Assembly: GCA_028752905.1 (NCBI GenBank)
Contig: JAQNBH010000004.1
Span: 4,654,739-4,718,738 of the forward strand
Length of the DNA stretch: 64,000 nucleotides
Direction: 5' to 3'
From: Cladorhizidae sp. MBARI D1340-BT2
Taxonomy: Eukaryota; Porifera; Demospongiae; Poecilosclerida; Cladorhizidae
This document shows positions 62,292 to 64,000 of the stretch, piece after piece (position 1 is the stretch's first letter; each line of letters begins with the position of its first letter). A model generated the notes under the pieces. It had not been told where the DNA came from. It ran no database searches and saw only the letters and a program-made list of their open reading frames with translations. Position numbers and translations under genes: made by a program.

Positions 62292-62420
62292 GTGACTTGT
62301 GGCATAGAGGATGTTATATGGACTGATGCAGTCAAACTTGAGATCCATAGACTGCACTCAATTCTTCCAAGTATCATCGAACTACAAGGAGCAGCAACTG
62401 GCTATTTAATGTTGTTGTAA
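62292..62420 (+). pseudogene. VTCGIED exon-like segment, M block 7
   Basis: Open to TAA at 62418-62420. It has a tight cluster of five substitutions at 62367-62378, where LLRII becomes LPSII and both Ile codons change silently; bases on both sides match the other copies. Confidence 0.3.
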
Positions 62421-62954
62421 TTATTCACTGGTAGTTCATGCATATATACATGAGTTTTGTTCACTGGTAGTAAGGTTACCATAATAATTGAGCAATTAAC
62501 TATCACCTGTGAACTTTCATGACAATTAACACAGTATCATGCAAGGCTTGTGTTATGGTTGGCTTTCACAACCAAGACTACCCAACTGGCAGGACACATT
62601 TTTGGTGTGAAGCATGGTTGAAAGCTACAACCAAGTGTTTGTGTGTCTCAGTGTGGATCTATTTCTCTGACATTTGAACATTTTTGTGTGAAGCAGATGA
62701 ACTTGCCTTGTAGTAGTTTATTAAAAGACATCTTCATATAATAAAAGATGACAGTCAGTTACAAAACTAATACTATAAACATTTTCCATGTCATTGCTAT
62801 TTTGCGAGCATAAATAGTTGTGTTTGCTGGATCAACTCCAAACACCAAGCTCAAATTCATGAAGAGGTAAGTAGTTGGAACCAGCGAATGTAGTGGAGAT
62901 GTAGACTAGTATGTGTGAGTTGATGGGACCATCAAGGACCAACTCATCCTCTAA
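62421..62954. other. Spacer of M block 7
   Basis: Equivalent to 14894-15427; it includes the extension of the conserved minus-strand frame. Nothing else seen. Confidence 0.5.
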
Positions 62955-63182
62955 CTAAACCATAGAAGTCTGAGGTCCTGTTGCATGTACAACAGAGACA
63001 TCCACTATGTAATAAGAGTAATGCATTGCAGAAATTTTACAATCCTGACCAAAGTTTTCCACTCTTACAGTACACCTATCACCAAACACATGACCATCCT
63101 CCACTGTAGTTAGGGGCACCACTGATACAGAGTTCTCCATTGGGCAATTTGTAAATGTATCAGCTCTTCTTGGTCTATACAT
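62955..63182 (-). CDS. Conserved 75-codon frame, M block 7
   Basis: Intact, with a private H to N (TFTNCPMEN) caused by a two-base change GC to TT in the otherwise constant GGGCAATGCG. Confidence 0.3.
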   Translation of the reverse strand: MYRPRRADTFTNCPMENSVSVVPLTTVEDGHVFGDRCTVRVENFGQDCKISAMHYSYYIVDVSVVHATGPQTSMV

Positions 63183-64000
63183 GGTTGATGTGAGGCTTAA
63201 TAATTGGACATGGCTTGTTAGATAGAAAAGCTTAGCTATGGGTATCTAGAAGTTAAGTTTTGTAAGGCAAGTCCTGCTATGAAAAATCTTCAACCTTTCT
63301 AAGAAAAGGCTTGCTAAGCTACTCTGTGAAGTTTCTCTAAGGCAATGCTTGCTAGCTACTAGAGGTTCTGTGAGGGCTTTAAAAGGGGGCTTGTTTTACG
63401 AGCCTAGGCTTTGCCTAACACTATGCCTAGGAAACCAAACCTCTACAAAACTATATAGCAAGCTTAGTCTAATGCATCTTAGCTACACAGTGTAGCAATG
63501 AACTAGAAGGCAAAGCTACTAATACTAAGTTGAGAGCTGGACCTGAAGGACAGACACTAGTGGGCACAGGCCAAAAGGCTAGGAAGAGAAATAACTAATA
63601 TTTCAGTCAGCAATAAACTTCTTGATGGAAAAAATGACATCTAGGAAGAAGAAAACAAAGTGGAGCAAAAAACACTCTCTATATTTAGCTTGATTTAGCT
63701 TGTTGTAAACAACTGGAGCCCATGTGCGTGGGAATGTGTGCACACGCATTTATAAAAAAAGAGCAAAATATAAAAAATTAAAAGGTAAACTTAATGGCAT
63801 TTGTCTTGCATTATCTGTCGGGGTTTTTATGCGTTGATTCTACGTTTCAAATTTCGCCAACATCGTAACATTAGCATTGGAACGGGTACAGAACCAGATT
63901 TTTTTGGCCTCTTACTTTACTAGCAAGACCTCCACTCAGAACCAGTTGGCCCAGGAGGATGCCTCTCAAACCAAGTTAGAAGCCCTCAACAGAGAGATGA
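63183..64000. repeat. 3' part of M block 7 to the window end
   Basis: Equivalent to 15656-16460. It retains a TGGCATTTGTCTTGCATTATC stretch (about 63795) that the M block 1 and 4 copies have lost. No gene. Confidence 0.5.

Larger units (their letters stand above)
61311..64000 (+). repeat. Higher-order repeat 3, cut by the window end
   Basis: Start of a third copy. Its variants in the minus-strand frame region and beyond (62700-64000) match 15190-16460 of HOR1 and 37370-38640 of HOR2, that is, the first M block of each HOR, which fixes the phase. Confidence 0.8.

Overview
This is a eukaryotic, almost certainly animal, window. It holds DNA transposons with terminal inverted repeats, a transposase gene whose reading frame requires one GT-AG intron, several families of long tandem repeats, and no operon-like gene packing. 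It is AT-rich by eye. No host gene could be named, so the species cannot be given; an early-branching or marine invertebrate is a guess only. No rRNA, tRNA or CRISPR array was recognised.

Layout. Positions 1-13546 are four tandem copies of one unit, here called the T unit (full length about 4.06 kb in copy 4; copies 1-3 carry different internal deletions), followed by a stub of a fifth. From about 13720 onward the window is a higher-order repeat (HOR) of about 22.1 kb: HOR1 13720-35727, HOR2 35728-61310 (longer because of a 3.2-kb transposon insertion) and the start of HOR3 at 61311. Each HOR holds three 'M blocks'. Each M block has a 23-bp minisatellite array, two exon-like plus-strand segments and a conserved 75-codon minus-strand frame. 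T-unit relatives, one of them inverted, lie between the M blocks.

Mobile elements. The one confident gene is an intact piggyBac-type transposase (two exons, 751 codons) inside a TTAA-flanked element at 52541-55766. It lies in HOR2 only. Its empty sites are visible in sister copies. Three older insertions are shared by HOR1 and HOR2 and so predate the duplication: an internally deleted relative of that piggyBac, still carrying a first-exon remnant; a 0.73-kb TTAA element with three regularly spaced palindromes; and a 447-bp foldback element beginning GGGGGGAC.

Most interesting signal. Inside the T unit and its relatives is a module of about 118 bp, present two or three times per unit. A conserved sequence in it is interrupted by a hypervariable triplet, with eleven different triplets over thirty sites, while the adjoining bases hardly change. 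On the minus strand the triplet lies exactly between an AG and a GTGAGT, the arrangement of a 3-nt microexon or a variable exon end. The minisatellite unit is itself a polypyrimidine tract plus CAG, so the region repeatedly shows amplified splice-site-like sequence.
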